Shown: positions 36,692 to 45,657 of the stretch, one piece after another
Layout: each line of letters starts with the position of its first letter
Position numbering within the stretch: position 1 is the first letter of the stretch
DNA from: Lutibacter profundi
GTDB lineage: Bacteria > Bacteroidota > Bacteroidia > Flavobacteriales > Flavobacteriaceae
Assembly (NCBI RefSeq): GCF_001543325.1
Contig: NZ_CP013355.1
Location: forward strand, 1,518,001 to 1,582,000
Direction of reading: 5' to 3'
Length of the DNA stretch: 64,000 nt
Notes under the pieces: generated by a model
What the model saw: only the letters and a program-made list of their open reading frames with translations
Told to the model about the DNA's origin: nothing
Databases searched by the model: none
Program-made: the position numbers and the translations under genes

Positions 36692-37003
36692 CTATTTTAT
36701 AAACTTTTCAACATGCTGCCATGGGCCTCCATTAATAATATCAATCCCCTGCTTACTTAAAAAAGCTGTTGCTTGTCCGCTCCTTGCTCCACTTCTACAA
36801 ACAGCTATTATCTTTTTATTTAAATCTTTTATTTCTTTAATAGTATTTGGTATACTATTTAACACTATATTTTTAGAGCCTTTTACATGTCCTTCTCTAA
36901 ACTCTTCTGGAGTTCTAACATCAATAACAATAGCCCCTTCTTTAATATATTTTTCAATTATTTCATTATTATTACCACCTCCAAATAATCCAAAAAAACT
37001 CAT
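36692..37003 (-). CDS. Rhodanese-like single-domain protein
   Basis: A 103-residue rhodanese domain. The active-site loop is CRSGARSG with Cys69. VIDVRTPEEFREGHV (about 26-40) is the usual entrance motif. It carries persulfide sulfur in vivo. No signal peptide is evident. A perfect -7 box lies 24 bases upstream, and a terminator follows, so it is transcribed alone. Confidence 0.9.
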   Translation of the reverse strand: MSFFGLFGGGNNNEIIEKYIKEGAIVIDVRTPEEFREGHVKGSKNIVLNSIPNTIKEIKDLNKKIIAVCRSGARSGQATAFLSKQGIDIINGGPWQHVEKFIK

Positions 37004-37026
37004 TTTTCAATTTTTTAATTAATGTG

Positions 37027-37034
37027 CAAAGTTA
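37027..37034 (-). promoter_or_regulatory. -7 box of the rhodanese gene
   Basis: Perfect TAACTTTG on the minus strand, 23 bases before the ATG at 37003. Confidence 0.6.
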
Positions 37035-37070
37035 ATTGATTCGTAATTAATTTTAGTAACATTAGTCACT

Positions 37071-38804
37071 TTATTTTTTGAGTAATTGAATTCCGCTAGC
37101 TATTAGGTTTTGATATTCTAACTGATTATTCAAGTAATTTAAAACCTCTTTCTCTAAAGTTATTTTTGAATTTAAAATTAATTCATAAACCTCTAATGCG
37201 AGTAACCATTCTGTAGGATAATCTTCTTTTAAAGTTAAGAATATTTGTTCTGATTTTTCAATATTTATAATTTCTTTTTTACGCATTTCTGCAATTTGTT
37301 TGTATAATTTATGAAGTTTTAATTCAGGTTCAGAATACTTAATTCTATGTGTTTTTTTAGTAGAAATTTTACTTTTATTCTTGAACGAATTTATTGATGC
37401 AGGTCCAGCATAGGCCGAAATTATTTTCTCTCCTACCGCCATATCATAAACTCCCCAATCAGGTTTAAATAAAATGGTTTGGTTATGTGTTACTGTACAA
37501 TTTTTAAAGGAAATCAATATAATTTTACCTTGTAAATCTCTTTTCCCGGTAATTACCTCACCTTCAACTTTAATATTCCCTTCAAAAAGTAACGTTGTTT
37601 TTTTACCTTCATAAATTCCGTAGACTTCTAAATCTTTGGGAAACATATCTTCAATAGCCAAATTAATACCTTTTAATTTACCTAACGGGCTTCCAAAACC
37701 TTCGGTATGATATGAAATTCCATGACCTATTAATTCCTTATCTCTGCTAGCCAATGCTGTTGCTCCAACAGTTTGAAAATAAACGGGTTTGTTTTCATCA
37801 ACAATAACATTTGTAAAAACACCCGAAATTTGTATTCCTGTACTCAATTCTATTGTGCCTAAATTTTTAGATTGTATTAATTTTTGAATTCCTTTAAGCC
37901 CTCCTGTTCGTAAAGCCATTTTATTGGCAAACTCTTCTAAAATATAACTTAAGTATGCGAAATTTGGTGTTACAAACAGTTGTGGTTGGGGTTTTGTAAT
38001 ATCAAAGTTTTGCAAAGCGGCTTCAATACTATATGGTATTTTCTTTACTTTATTTGTTAAACAATACCTACTTTCATTAATTGAAGAAAGCAACCCTGCT
38101 CCATAAATTTTTGGGTTATTAACATCACCTATCAACCCATATTCTACGGTCCACCAATGTAAATTTCTAATTTGTGCCATTTCAGAAAGTTCTCCCATAT
38201 TATTTTGCAATGCTTCAACTTTATTTTGAGCGCTTTTAATTTTTTCTTCTGAAGAATTTGGGTCTTCTTTTAAAATAGAAAGTAAACGAATAGCTTCATA
38301 CATTTCAAAATCTTTAGCTGAAGAAATTGCTTTAGAACCAATTTCTCCAAATCTTCTTAAATACTCAGCATATTCAGGATTTGCAATAATTGGTGCGTGT
38401 CCTGCAGCTTCATGAATAATATCGGGTGCAGGTGTATATTCAATGTGTTCTAATGTTCTTATATCTGAAGCAATTACCAACACATTATATGCCTGAAATT
38501 CCATAAAAGCATTTGGAGGTATAAAACCATCAACAGAAACAGCTGCCCAGCCAATATCTTTCAAAATACGGTTCATGCCTTCCATTTTTGGAATACTTTC
38601 TTCAGATATTCCTGCTTTTTTTAATCCCTCTATATACGATTTATCTGCTACTTTACTTAAAAAATCAATATTTACCCGCATCACATACCTCCAAACAGCT
38701 TGGTTTTGAGCCGTATAGTTTGCATATGGTTGCTTAACTATAAACTTATGCAGGTGTTTTGGTAACCTTTTTGTAATTTTATTAAATTTTATAGTTTCAG
38801 TCAT
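37071..38804 (-). CDS. Pterin-dependent aromatic amino acid hydroxylase
   Basis: A 577-residue enzyme, most likely phenylalanine 4-monooxygenase, which uses iron and tetrahydropterin. Iron ligands are His131 and His136 (IIHEAAGHAP) and Glu221 (WWTVEYGL). The catalytic domain occupies about the first 340 residues. The remaining 230 or so form an extra C-terminal region that is found in the long Bacteroidota form and has no assigned function that I know. The frame extends to 38885, but ATG 38804 gives the family start. Substrate (Phe versus Trp or Tyr) is not resolved by sequence alone. Confidence 0.88.
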   Translation of the reverse strand: MTETIKFNKITKRLPKHLHKFIVKQPYANYTAQNQAVWRYVMRVNIDFLSKVADKSYIEGLKKAGISEESIPKMEGMNRILKDIGWAAVSVDGFIPPNAFMEFQAYNVLVIASDIRTLEHIEYTPAPDIIHEAAGHAPIIANPEYAEYLRRFGEIGSKAISSAKDFEMYEAIRLLSILKEDPNSSEEKIKSAQNKVEALQNNMGELSEMAQIRNLHWWTVEYGLIGDVNNPKIYGAGLLSSINESRYCLTNKVKKIPYSIEAALQNFDITKPQPQLFVTPNFAYLSYILEEFANKMALRTGGLKGIQKLIQSKNLGTIELSTGIQISGVFTNVIVDENKPVYFQTVGATALASRDKELIGHGISYHTEGFGSPLGKLKGINLAIEDMFPKDLEVYGIYEGKKTTLLFEGNIKVEGEVITGKRDLQGKIILISFKNCTVTHNQTILFKPDWGVYDMAVGEKIISAYAGPASINSFKNKSKISTKKTHRIKYSEPELKLHKLYKQIAEMRKKEIINIEKSEQIFLTLKEDYPTEWLLALEVYELILNSKITLEKEVLNYLNNQLEYQNLIASGIQLLKK

Positions 38805-39002
38805 TCTACTTAATATTTTAGGTCTGAAAGTTACAATTTTTAAAAATTTAGCCTTTAGGTTTAAAAAGTACAAAAAGTAAACCAATTATTCTATTAATAA
38901 AGACATAGAAAAATCTCCTGTTTTTAATTTTTCCCCGCAATCGTTTTAGTAATTTTAACAGGAATTAAACAATATTTATAAAAGTCAAAAGCGAATACTT
39001 CG

Positions 39003-39010
39003 TATCTTTG
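39003..39010 (+). promoter_or_regulatory. -7 box of gpmI
   Basis: Perfect TATCTTTG, 25 bases before the ATG at 39036. The -33 is weak. Confidence 0.65.
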
Positions 39011-39035
39011 ACATTCAAAACAAATAGATATTCTG

Positions 39036-40553
39036 ATGAACAAGAAAGTGATTTTGATGATTTTAGATGGTTGGGGAATAACCCAAATCCCTGAAGTTTC
39101 AGCAATTTTTAATGCAAAAACTAGTTTTATTGACAGCCTGTACAATAAATACCCAAATGCTAGCTTAAGAACCGATGGAGAATTTGTGGGCTTACCTAAA
39201 GGACAAATGGGAAACAGCGAAGTGGGACATATGAATTTAGGTGCGGGTAGAATTGTTTATCAAAACCTAGTTAAAATTAATTTAGCAGTTAAAAATAAAA
39301 CATTAGGAAAAGAAAAAGTGTTGTTAGACGCGCTCTCTTATGCTAAAAAAAATAATAAAAATGTTCATTTGTTAGGATTGGTATCTGATGGAGGAATTCA
39401 CTCTCATATAAATCATTTAAAAGCGCTATTAGAGGTTGCAAATGAAAATAATGTGAAAAATGTGTATTTGCATGCTTTTACAGATGGAAGAGATTGCGAT
39501 CCAAAATCTGGAAAATATTTCATCAATGATATTCAACAACACATGCAAAAAACAACTGGAGAATTGGCTTCAATTACTGGTCGTTATTATGCTATGGATC
39601 GTGATAATAGATGGGAGCGTATTAAAATAGCGTATGATGCCTTGGTAAATGCTAAAGGTAAAAAATCTACAAATGCTGTAGAAAGTATTGAAGAAAGTTA
39701 TAAAAATAACATAACAGATGAGTTTATTATGCCAATAATTATGGCAGATGAAAATGGCGCTCCAAAAGCACAAATTAAAGCAGATGATGTTGTCATTTAT
39801 TTTAATTACAGAACAGATAGAGGAAGAGAACTTACTGAAGCTCTAACCCAAAATAATTTTCCTGAATTTGATATGAAAATGATGCCTTTGTATTACGTTA
39901 CAATGACAAACTACGATGAATCATTCAAAAATATTAAAGTTATTTACAATACTGATAATTTAGTTGACACCCTTGGTGAAGTTTTAGCAAAAGCACATAA
40001 AAAACAAATTAGAATAGCTGAAACAGAAAAATATCCACACGTAACTTTTTTCTTTTCTGGAGGAAGAGAAACTAAATTTGAAGGTGAAAAACGAATATTA
40101 ATTCCATCACCTAAAGTAGCTACTTACGATTTAAAGCCAGAGATGAGTGCCTATGAAATTAAGGATGCAATTATTCCTGAATTGGATAAAAAAGAAGTTG
40201 ATTTTGTATGTCTAAATTTTGCTAACGGCGATATGGTTGGTCATACAGGGGTTATGGAAGCCGCAATTAAAGCTTGTGAAGCTGTTGATAAATGTGTTGA
40301 AGATGTTGTAACAAGTGCTTTAAAAAATAACTACACAACAATTATTATTGCAGATCACGGTAATTGTGAAACTATGATAAACCCTGATGGAACTCCAAAT
40401 ACAGCTCATACAACAAACCCTGTGCCCATTGTTTTGGTTGATAAAGAGCTCAAACATATTAATGATGGAATTTTAGCCGATATTGCACCTACCATTTTAA
40501 AATTAATGGGAATTGATCAACCAAAATTAATGACACAACACTCTTTGATATAA
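39036..40553 (+). CDS. gpmI: 2,3-bisphosphoglycerate-independent phosphoglycerate mutase
   Basis: A 505-residue manganese enzyme of glycolysis that interconverts 3- and 2-phosphoglycerate. The N-terminal LMILDGWG and the phospho-accepting Ser61 in GNSEVGHMNLG are visible. FTDGRDCDP and the C-terminal NFANGDMVGHTG and ADHGNCETM carry the remaining metal ligands. Length is standard. Confidence 0.97.
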   Translation: MNKKVILMILDGWGITQIPEVSAIFNAKTSFIDSLYNKYPNASLRTDGEFVGLPKGQMGNSEVGHMNLGAGRIVYQNLVKINLAVKNKTLGKEKVLLDALSYAKKNNKNVHLLGLVSDGGIHSHINHLKALLEVANENNVKNVYLHAFTDGRDCDPKSGKYFINDIQQHMQKTTGELASITGRYYAMDRDNRWERIKIAYDALVNAKGKKSTNAVESIEESYKNNITDEFIMPIIMADENGAPKAQIKADDVVIYFNYRTDRGRELTEALTQNNFPEFDMKMMPLYYVTMTNYDESFKNIKVIYNTDNLVDTLGEVLAKAHKKQIRIAETEKYPHVTFFFSGGRETKFEGEKRILIPSPKVATYDLKPEMSAYEIKDAIIPELDKKEVDFVCLNFANGDMVGHTGVMEAAIKACEAVDKCVEDVVTSALKNNYTTIIIADHGNCETMINPDGTPNTAHTTNPVPIVLVDKELKHINDGILADIAPTILKLMGIDQPKLMTQHSLI

Positions 40554-40558
40554 TTTTG
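40551..40558 (+). promoter_or_regulatory. -7 box of the thioredoxin-fold gene
   Basis: Perfect TAATTTTG overlapping the gpmI stop codon, 29 bases before the ATG at 40588. It allows separate expression of that gene. Confidence 0.5.
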
Positions 40559-40587
40559 TACTTTTATCAAAATTTAAATTTATTCAA

Positions 40588-41115
40588 ATGAAAAAAATAC
40601 TCTTAGGTGTTATTTTAGTAACTAGTATTGGTTGTCTAGCACAAAAAAAAGAAACATCGGTAACAAAAGATGAGGAAGGAAACTTAATTGGAAATGTAAA
40701 TAAAGCAAATTTTCTGCAAGAACCTTATACCGATTGGTTTAGTCCAAATTATAACAACTATAAAACAAACAAAGAAACTATAAACAAGTTAAAACCTTTG
40801 TTAAAAGGTATTAGCATAAAAGCTTTTATGGGAACTTGGTGTAGTGATAGTCAAGAACAAACGCCTGCCTTTTATAAAATTTTAGATGAAGTTGGGTTTA
40901 ACTACAAAAATTTAGAATTGGTTGCTGTAAATAGAGATAGAGAAACACCTAATAATTTACAAAAAGGTTATGATGTTGAAAGAGTTCCTACTTTAATTTT
41001 TTATAAAGATGGAAAAGAAATAGGTAGGTTTGTAGAATTTCCTAGAGAAACAGTAGAGAGTGATATTTTAAAAATTGTAAGCGGAAAACCTTACAAACAT
41101 TCATACGAAGATTAA
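40588..41115 (+). CDS. Secreted thioredoxin-fold protein with CxxS active site
   Basis: A 175-residue protein with signal peptide (hydrophobic to about residue 18; Cys16 occurs but the cleavage is more likely at CLAQ). The thioredoxin fold is clear from FMGTWCSDSQEQTP and the cis-proline region RVPTLIFYKDGKEIGR. The usual CxxC is CSDS: Cys85 is kept, the second cysteine is Ser88. A monothiol (glutaredoxin-like, peroxidatic or trapping) role is therefore likelier than dithiol exchange. It lies 34 bases after gpmI. Confidence 0.85.
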   Translation: MKKILLGVILVTSIGCLAQKKETSVTKDEEGNLIGNVNKANFLQEPYTDWFSPNYNNYKTNKETINKLKPLLKGISIKAFMGTWCSDSQEQTPAFYKILDEVGFNYKNLELVAVNRDRETPNNLQKGYDVERVPTLIFYKDGKEIGRFVEFPRETVESDILKIVSGKPYKHSYED

Positions 41116-41130
41116 CTAATTTAATATTTA

Positions 41131-41167
41131 AAAAAACCGATATTTAATAATTGAATATCGGCTTTTT
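41131..41167. terminator. Bidirectional terminator
   Basis: Core stem CCGATATT (41137-41144) with AATATCGG (41154-41161), extended by A and T runs on each side (one A x C mismatch). It separates the thioredoxin-fold gene from the converging CoA-transferase gene. Confidence 0.8.
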
Positions 41168-41190
41168 CGTCTTTGGGCTATATTTTTCTT

Positions 41191-42459
41191 TTATTTTGGA
41201 GCCTCAAAATATTCTCTTTCAATATGTTCTCTGTGATCTGGATGTGCAATTTTAATCAGTGCAGTTAAGCGTTGTTTTATAGTTTTTCCATATAAATTAG
41301 CAACTCCATACTCTGTTACAATATACTGTACATGTGCTCTTGTGGTTACCACACCGGCTCCAGGGTTTAAAAAAGGAACAATTCTACTAATCCCATTTTT
41401 TGTGGTGGAAGGCATTGCAATAATTGCTTTCCCTCCTTCACTTAAAGAAGCACCTCTAATAAAATCCATCTGTCCACCAACACCTGAATACAATCTAGTA
41501 CCAATTGAATCTGCACAAACTTGACCAGATAAATCAACTTGAATTGCAGAATTTATAGCTACCATTTTTGGGTTTTTTCTAATATTGGCAACATCATTAA
41601 CATAATCACATGAACGCATTTCTATATATGGATTATCATCAACATAATCGTACAATCGTTTTGAGCCCATTAAAAATGTGGTTAATGCTCTTCCGGCATT
41701 AATTCCTTTATAATTCCCATTAATTACATCATTCAAAATTAAATCAATAACTCCATCTGAAAACATTTCAGTATGTAAACCTAAATCTTTATGATTCTTT
41801 AATCTAGATAACACTGCATTTGGTATAGATCCTATTCCCATTTGAAGTGTACTTCTATCTTCAATAAGTTCAGCAATATGGTCACCTATTTTATTTTCAA
41901 CTTTATTTGGTGTAGGCAAAATAAATTCAGGAATTGGTCTATCTACCTCAACAAAGGTATCTAATTCAGAAATATGAATAATTCCTTCTCCATGTACACG
42001 TGGCATTTGTTCATTAATTAAAGCAATAACATGTTTGGCACTTGAAATAGCCGCTAAAATAGCTTCAACCGAAACACCTAAAGAGCAATACCCATGCCTA
42101 TCGGGCTTAGAAACTTGAATTAAAGCCACATCTAATGGTAAAATATTTCTTTTAAACAGCAGCGGTACTTCACTCAAAAACACAGGTGTATAGGATCCAT
42201 TGCCTTCTTTTATTGTATGACGTACATTGCTACCTATAAAAAATGAATTTATGTGAAAACTATCTTTATATTTTGGATTTGCATAAGGTGTTTCACCTTC
42301 TAAATGTAAGTGGCAAACTTCAACATCTCTTAGCTCTTCATGTCTTTCAGTCATAGCATTTATCAATTCTTGAGGAACAGAAGCTGCCGCTTGAATATAA
42401 ACCCTATCGTTCGATTTTATAACTTTTACAGCCTCTTCAGCCGTTACTGCTTTATACAT
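41191..42459 (-). CDS. Acetyl-CoA hydrolase/CoA-transferase family protein
   Basis: A 422-residue protein of the class that includes 4-hydroxybutyrate CoA-transferase and succinyl-CoA:acetate CoA-transferase. Hallmarks are MGIGSIPNAVL, the active-site region HTEMFSDG with its glutamate, and SGVGGQMDFIRGAS near residue 325. Two alpha/beta CoA-transferase halves are fused in one chain, as usual. It moves CoA between short acids. The specific acid pair is not readable. A perfect -7 box lies just upstream. Confidence 0.88.
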   Translation of the reverse strand: MYKAVTAEEAVKVIKSNDRVYIQAAASVPQELINAMTERHEELRDVEVCHLHLEGETPYANPKYKDSFHINSFFIGSNVRHTIKEGNGSYTPVFLSEVPLLFKRNILPLDVALIQVSKPDRHGYCSLGVSVEAILAAISSAKHVIALINEQMPRVHGEGIIHISELDTFVEVDRPIPEFILPTPNKVENKIGDHIAELIEDRSTLQMGIGSIPNAVLSRLKNHKDLGLHTEMFSDGVIDLILNDVINGNYKGINAGRALTTFLMGSKRLYDYVDDNPYIEMRSCDYVNDVANIRKNPKMVAINSAIQVDLSGQVCADSIGTRLYSGVGGQMDFIRGASLSEGGKAIIAMPSTTKNGISRIVPFLNPGAGVVTTRAHVQYIVTEYGVANLYGKTIKQRLTALIKIAHPDHREHIEREYFEAPK

Positions 42460-42482
42460 AATTTACAATTTAAATTATGCTG

Positions 42483-42490
42483 CAAATTTA
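42483..42490 (-). promoter_or_regulatory. -7 box of the CoA-transferase gene
   Basis: Perfect TAAATTTG on the minus strand, 23 bases before the ATG at 42459. Confidence 0.6.
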
Positions 42491-42593
42491 CAAATGATTT
42501 TCAGTAAAAATCCTGCTAAAAATCAGTTTTTAAAAAGATCTTATTGTTAATTTTAAAGCCGCTTTTTAAGCTTTGTAATTATTATTTTTAAAT

Positions 42594-42601
42594 TACCTTT
42601 G
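42594..42601 (+). promoter_or_regulatory. -7 box of map
   Basis: Perfect TACCTTTG, 21 bases before the ATG at 42623. It overlaps the TTG at 42599, which rules out that upstream codon as the start. Confidence 0.7.
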
Positions 42602-42622
42602 CATCCTAAATTTCAGGATTAT

Positions 42623-43441
42623 ATGATACTCACTAAAACTCGTGAAGAAATTGAATTAATGCGCGAAAGCGCACTCATCGTTTCAAAAACTTTAGGAATG
42701 CTTGCCAAAGAAGTAAAACCTGGAGTTTCTACTTTGTATTTAGATAAATTAGCTGAAGAATTTATAAGAGACCACCAGGCAATACCTGGTTTTTTAGGGC
42801 TTTATGATTTCCCTAATACCTTATGTATGAGCCCAAACGCTCAGGTAGTTCATGGCATTCCAAATAATAAGCCAATGGAAGAAGGCGATATTATTTCAAT
42901 TGATTGTGGTGCCTTAAAAAATGGTTTTTATGGTGATCACGCTTATACTTTTGAAGTTGGAGAAGTTGCTGCAGAAACCAAAAAATTATTACAAATCACA
43001 AAGGAAAGTTTGTACGTAGGTATCCGTGAATTTAAAATAGGCAATAGAGTTGGAGATGTTGGTTTTGCGATTCAAAATTACTGTGAAAAACAGGGTTATG
43101 GAATTGTAAGAGAATTGGTAGGCCATGGATTAGGCCATGAAATGCACGAAGATCCGGAGATGCCTAATTATGGTAGAAGAGGAAAAGGTAAGAAATTTAT
43201 TGAAGGAATGGTAGTTGCCATTGAGCCAATGGTAAATTTAGGAACTCATAAGATAACTCAACTTAAAGATGGTTGGACTATTTTAACTAAAGATGGTAAG
43301 CCTAGTGCTCATTTTGAACACGATGTTGCTCTTGTAAATGGTAAACCTGAATTACTCTCAACATTTAAATATATTTATGAAGCTCTGGGAATTGAAAATA
43401 ATGAAGAAGAAGGTTTAAGACAACAAGATTTAGTTTTATAA
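42623..43441 (+). CDS. map: Methionine aminopeptidase type I
   Basis: A 272-residue dimetal enzyme that removes N-terminal methionine. Metal ligands are visible in SIDCGALKNGFYGDHAYTF, GHGLGHEMHE, VAIEPMV and HFEHDVAL. The family's PNYG loop is present (EMPNYGRRG). The open frame starts at TTG 42599, but that codon overlaps the -7 box, so ATG 42623 is the start. The cupin and methyltransferase genes follow with 2-3 base gaps, forming an operon. Confidence 0.97.
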   Translation: MILTKTREEIELMRESALIVSKTLGMLAKEVKPGVSTLYLDKLAEEFIRDHQAIPGFLGLYDFPNTLCMSPNAQVVHGIPNNKPMEEGDIISIDCGALKNGFYGDHAYTFEVGEVAAETKKLLQITKESLYVGIREFKIGNRVGDVGFAIQNYCEKQGYGIVRELVGHGLGHEMHEDPEMPNYGRRGKGKKFIEGMVVAIEPMVNLGTHKITQLKDGWTILTKDGKPSAHFEHDVALVNGKPELLSTFKYIYEALGIENNEEEGLRQQDLVL

Positions 43442-43444
43442 TTT

Positions 43445-43765
43445 ATGTTTAAATATATTTCGAAAATTAAGCAAAAAGAAATAATAGAAGGCTTTAAAGG
43501 GCGTTTTTTTCATACTGATAGTTTTACCATTGCTTTTTGGGAAATTGAAAAAGGAGCCATTTTACCTGAACATTCTCACATTCACGAACAAACAACTCAA
43601 GTAATTGAAGGCACACTTGAAATGACTGTTCATGGCAAAACTCAAGTTTTAGAATCGGGCATGATTATTAACATTCCATCAAATGTAAAACACAGTGGTA
43701 AGGCATTAACAACTTGTAAATTAACTGACACCTTTTGCCCTGTTAGAGAAGATTATAAAATTTAA
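43445..43765 (+). CDS. Cupin-domain protein
   Basis: A 106-residue single cupin domain. Motif 1 is ILPEHSHIHEQTTQVIEG with the metal-binding His residues and Glu. Motif 2 is MIINIPSNVKHSG with the final His. It is probably a small metal-binding or sugar/ligand-binding barrel. It starts 3 bases after map and ends 2 bases before the methyltransferase gene. Confidence 0.88.
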   Translation: MFKYISKIKQKEIIEGFKGRFFHTDSFTIAFWEIEKGAILPEHSHIHEQTTQVIEGTLEMTVHGKTQVLESGMIINIPSNVKHSGKALTTCKLTDTFCPVREDYKI

Positions 43766-43767
43766 TT

Positions 43768-44532
43768 TTGAAAAGGTTTTTTAAATTTATATTAAATACT
43801 ATTCCTCGTCCAATGCTAATTAAAATTAGTTATTGGGCTCGTCCTCTAATTTCCTTTTATTTAAAAGGAACAACCTATACGGACCCTATAGACAATAAAA
43901 GTTTTAGAAAATTTTTACCCTATGGTTATGGAGTACAAAGGTTAAATGCTTTGTCACCAAGTACTTTTTCTTTAGAACGTCATAGACTACTATGGCTATA
44001 TTTAAAAAATGAAACAGCTTTTTTTACTTCAGCAAAAAAAGTACTTCATATAGCGCCTGAACAATGCTTTTTAAAACAATTTAAAGCACAAGGTAATTTA
44101 AATTATATTACAGCCGATTTAAATTCTCCAATTGCAGATGTTAAAGCTGACATTTGCAATTTACCCTTTAAAGAAAACACTTTTGATGTTATTCTTTGCA
44201 ATCATGTTTTAGAACACATTGAAAATGACAAAAAAGCAATGAGTGAGTTATTTAGAGTTTTAAAACCTGGAGGCATGGGGATTTTTCAAGTTCCTCAAGA
44301 TTTAAATAGAGAGAAAACATATGAAGATTTAACAATTACTTCACCTAAAGAACGTGCCAAACACTTTGGACAATATGACCATGTACGTGTTTATGGAAGA
44401 GATTATTTTGATAAATTAAGAGCCGTTGGATTTATTGTACGTGAAATTGATTACTCCAATACTCTCCCAAATAATTTAATTAAAAAATATTGCTTGGTAA
44501 AAGGTGAAATTTTACCAGTTTGTATTAAATAA
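43768..44532 (+). CDS. SAM-dependent methyltransferase (class I), TTG start
   Basis: A 254-residue protein. The class I core lies at about 85-190: a variant motif I VLHIAPEQCF, then ADICNLPF, and FDVILCNHVLEHI with RVLKPGGMGIFQVP. The N-terminal 80 residues are a helical, basic region typical of this Bacteroidota subgroup. Acceptor substrate unknown. The best start is TTG 43768, 2 bases after the cupin stop; the next in-frame ATG (43813) would remove a conserved basic segment. Its stop codon is back-to-back with the stop of apbE on the other strand. Confidence 0.85.
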   Translation: MKRFFKFILNTIPRPMLIKISYWARPLISFYLKGTTYTDPIDNKSFRKFLPYGYGVQRLNALSPSTFSLERHRLLWLYLKNETAFFTSAKKVLHIAPEQCFLKQFKAQGNLNYITADLNSPIADVKADICNLPFKENTFDVILCNHVLEHIENDKKAMSELFRVLKPGGMGIFQVPQDLNREKTYEDLTITSPKERAKHFGQYDHVRVYGRDYFDKLRAVGFIVREIDYSNTLPNNLIKKYCLVKGEILPVCIK

Positions 44533-45519
44533 TTAACTATTGAAATTTGCTGACTTAAACGTTTTTATTTTTCCATTTTCATCAACATAAATTAAAAATG
44601 CTTTTAATTCTGTATGTTCTTTTAAAAATTTTGTTGCTTTCTCAAATCCCATAGCCATAAAAGCCGTGGCATATCCATCTACATCAGCACAATCAGATTT
44701 TGAAATTACAGAAGCACTTAACAAGTTACTTGGAGTTGCATAACCTGTTTTTGTATTTATTGTATGCACAAATTTAACACCATTAGCTGAAATTCTATAT
44801 TTTCTGTAGTTTCCTGAAGTTGCCATAGATTCATTATGTAATTGAACCGCTGTTGCAAAAGAACGTGTACCGTCAAAGTTTGGCTCTTCAATTGCTATTC
44901 TCCAAAATTCATTATTTTGATTAACACCTCTTGCTCTAATTTCACCTCCAATTTCTACCATATAATTTTTAATATGGTTTCTTTCAAAAAGCCTTCCAAC
45001 AACATCAACTAAGTATCCTTTGGCTATCGCATTAAAATCAAAATATATCTCAGGGTATAATTTTTTTATTTTTTTATTAAGCATACTAACCTTATCAAAT
45101 CCAACAAATTGTAAGAGGTCTTTAATTTTTATAGAATCCAAATTACGAATAGGTTTTCCAGGTCCAAAACCCCAAGCATTTACCAAAATTCCTATTGTTG
45201 GATCAAAATCTCCGTTTGTTTCTGAATAAATTTTAGCCGATTTTAAAAACACTTCTTCAAAAATATCATCAACTACAATGGTAGTATCTCCTTTATTAAT
45301 TTTAGAAATATCAGAAGTTGGAATATACGTTGAAACAGATTTATTAACTACGGTAATTAAACTATCAATTTTAGCGTCAAACTTTCTGTTACTTGTATCT
45401 AAATAGCGAATTGAAAATGTGGTGCCTAAAGCTGTTCCTTTTAAAATTTTTAAATTTTCTTGTTTATTATTGCAAGAGAATATTGAAAATATTAAAAGAA
45501 CTAATAACTTATTTTTCAT
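44533..45519 (-). CDS. apbE: FAD:protein FMN transferase (lipoprotein)
   Basis: A 328-residue ApbE-family protein with a lipoprotein signal (FSCN, Cys16). It transfers FMN from FAD to threonine residues of exported proteins such as NqrB and NqrC. Seen are TFSIRYLD, DFNAIAKGYLVD, MVEIGGEIRARG, HTINTKTGYATP, and the C-terminal DCADVDGYATAFMAMG. The nqr operon, whose NqrB and NqrC need this flavin, lies 1.6 kb away. Its stop is directly next to that of the converging methyltransferase gene, with no terminator between. Confidence 0.95.
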   Translation of the reverse strand: MKNKLLVLLIFSIFSCNNKQENLKILKGTALGTTFSIRYLDTSNRKFDAKIDSLITVVNKSVSTYIPTSDISKINKGDTTIVVDDIFEEVFLKSAKIYSETNGDFDPTIGILVNAWGFGPGKPIRNLDSIKIKDLLQFVGFDKVSMLNKKIKKLYPEIYFDFNAIAKGYLVDVVGRLFERNHIKNYMVEIGGEIRARGVNQNNEFWRIAIEEPNFDGTRSFATAVQLHNESMATSGNYRKYRISANGVKFVHTINTKTGYATPSNLLSASVISKSDCADVDGYATAFMAMGFEKATKFLKEHTELKAFLIYVDENGKIKTFKSANFNS

Positions 45520-45547
45520 TGTAAACTTTTATTAAAATTTAATTTCA

Positions 45548-45555
45548 CAAAGTTA
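45548..45555 (-). promoter_or_regulatory. -7 box of apbE
   Basis: Perfect TAACTTTG on the minus strand, 28 bases before the apbE ATG at 45519. Confidence 0.6.
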
Positions 45556-45623
45556 ACATTTATAAATATCATAAAATATTTATAAATTATAATTTAAAAC
45601 GGTAAATTTTAAACTTCTTTTTT

Positions 45624-45631
45624 TAACTTTG
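45624..45631 (+). promoter_or_regulatory. -7 box of the OmpA-like gene
   Basis: Perfect TAACTTTG, 26 bases before the ATG at 45658. It is divergent from the apbE -7 box 70 bases away. Confidence 0.65.
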
Positions 45632-45657
45632 CTTTTAGTCTAAAGCATTTTTAAATT

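Noticed and set aside
41191-42459. Calling the CoA-transferase specifically 4-hydroxybutyrate or succinyl-CoA:acetate transferase
   Set aside because: Both subfamilies share the visible motifs, and the neighbours do not point to a pathway, so only the family is named.
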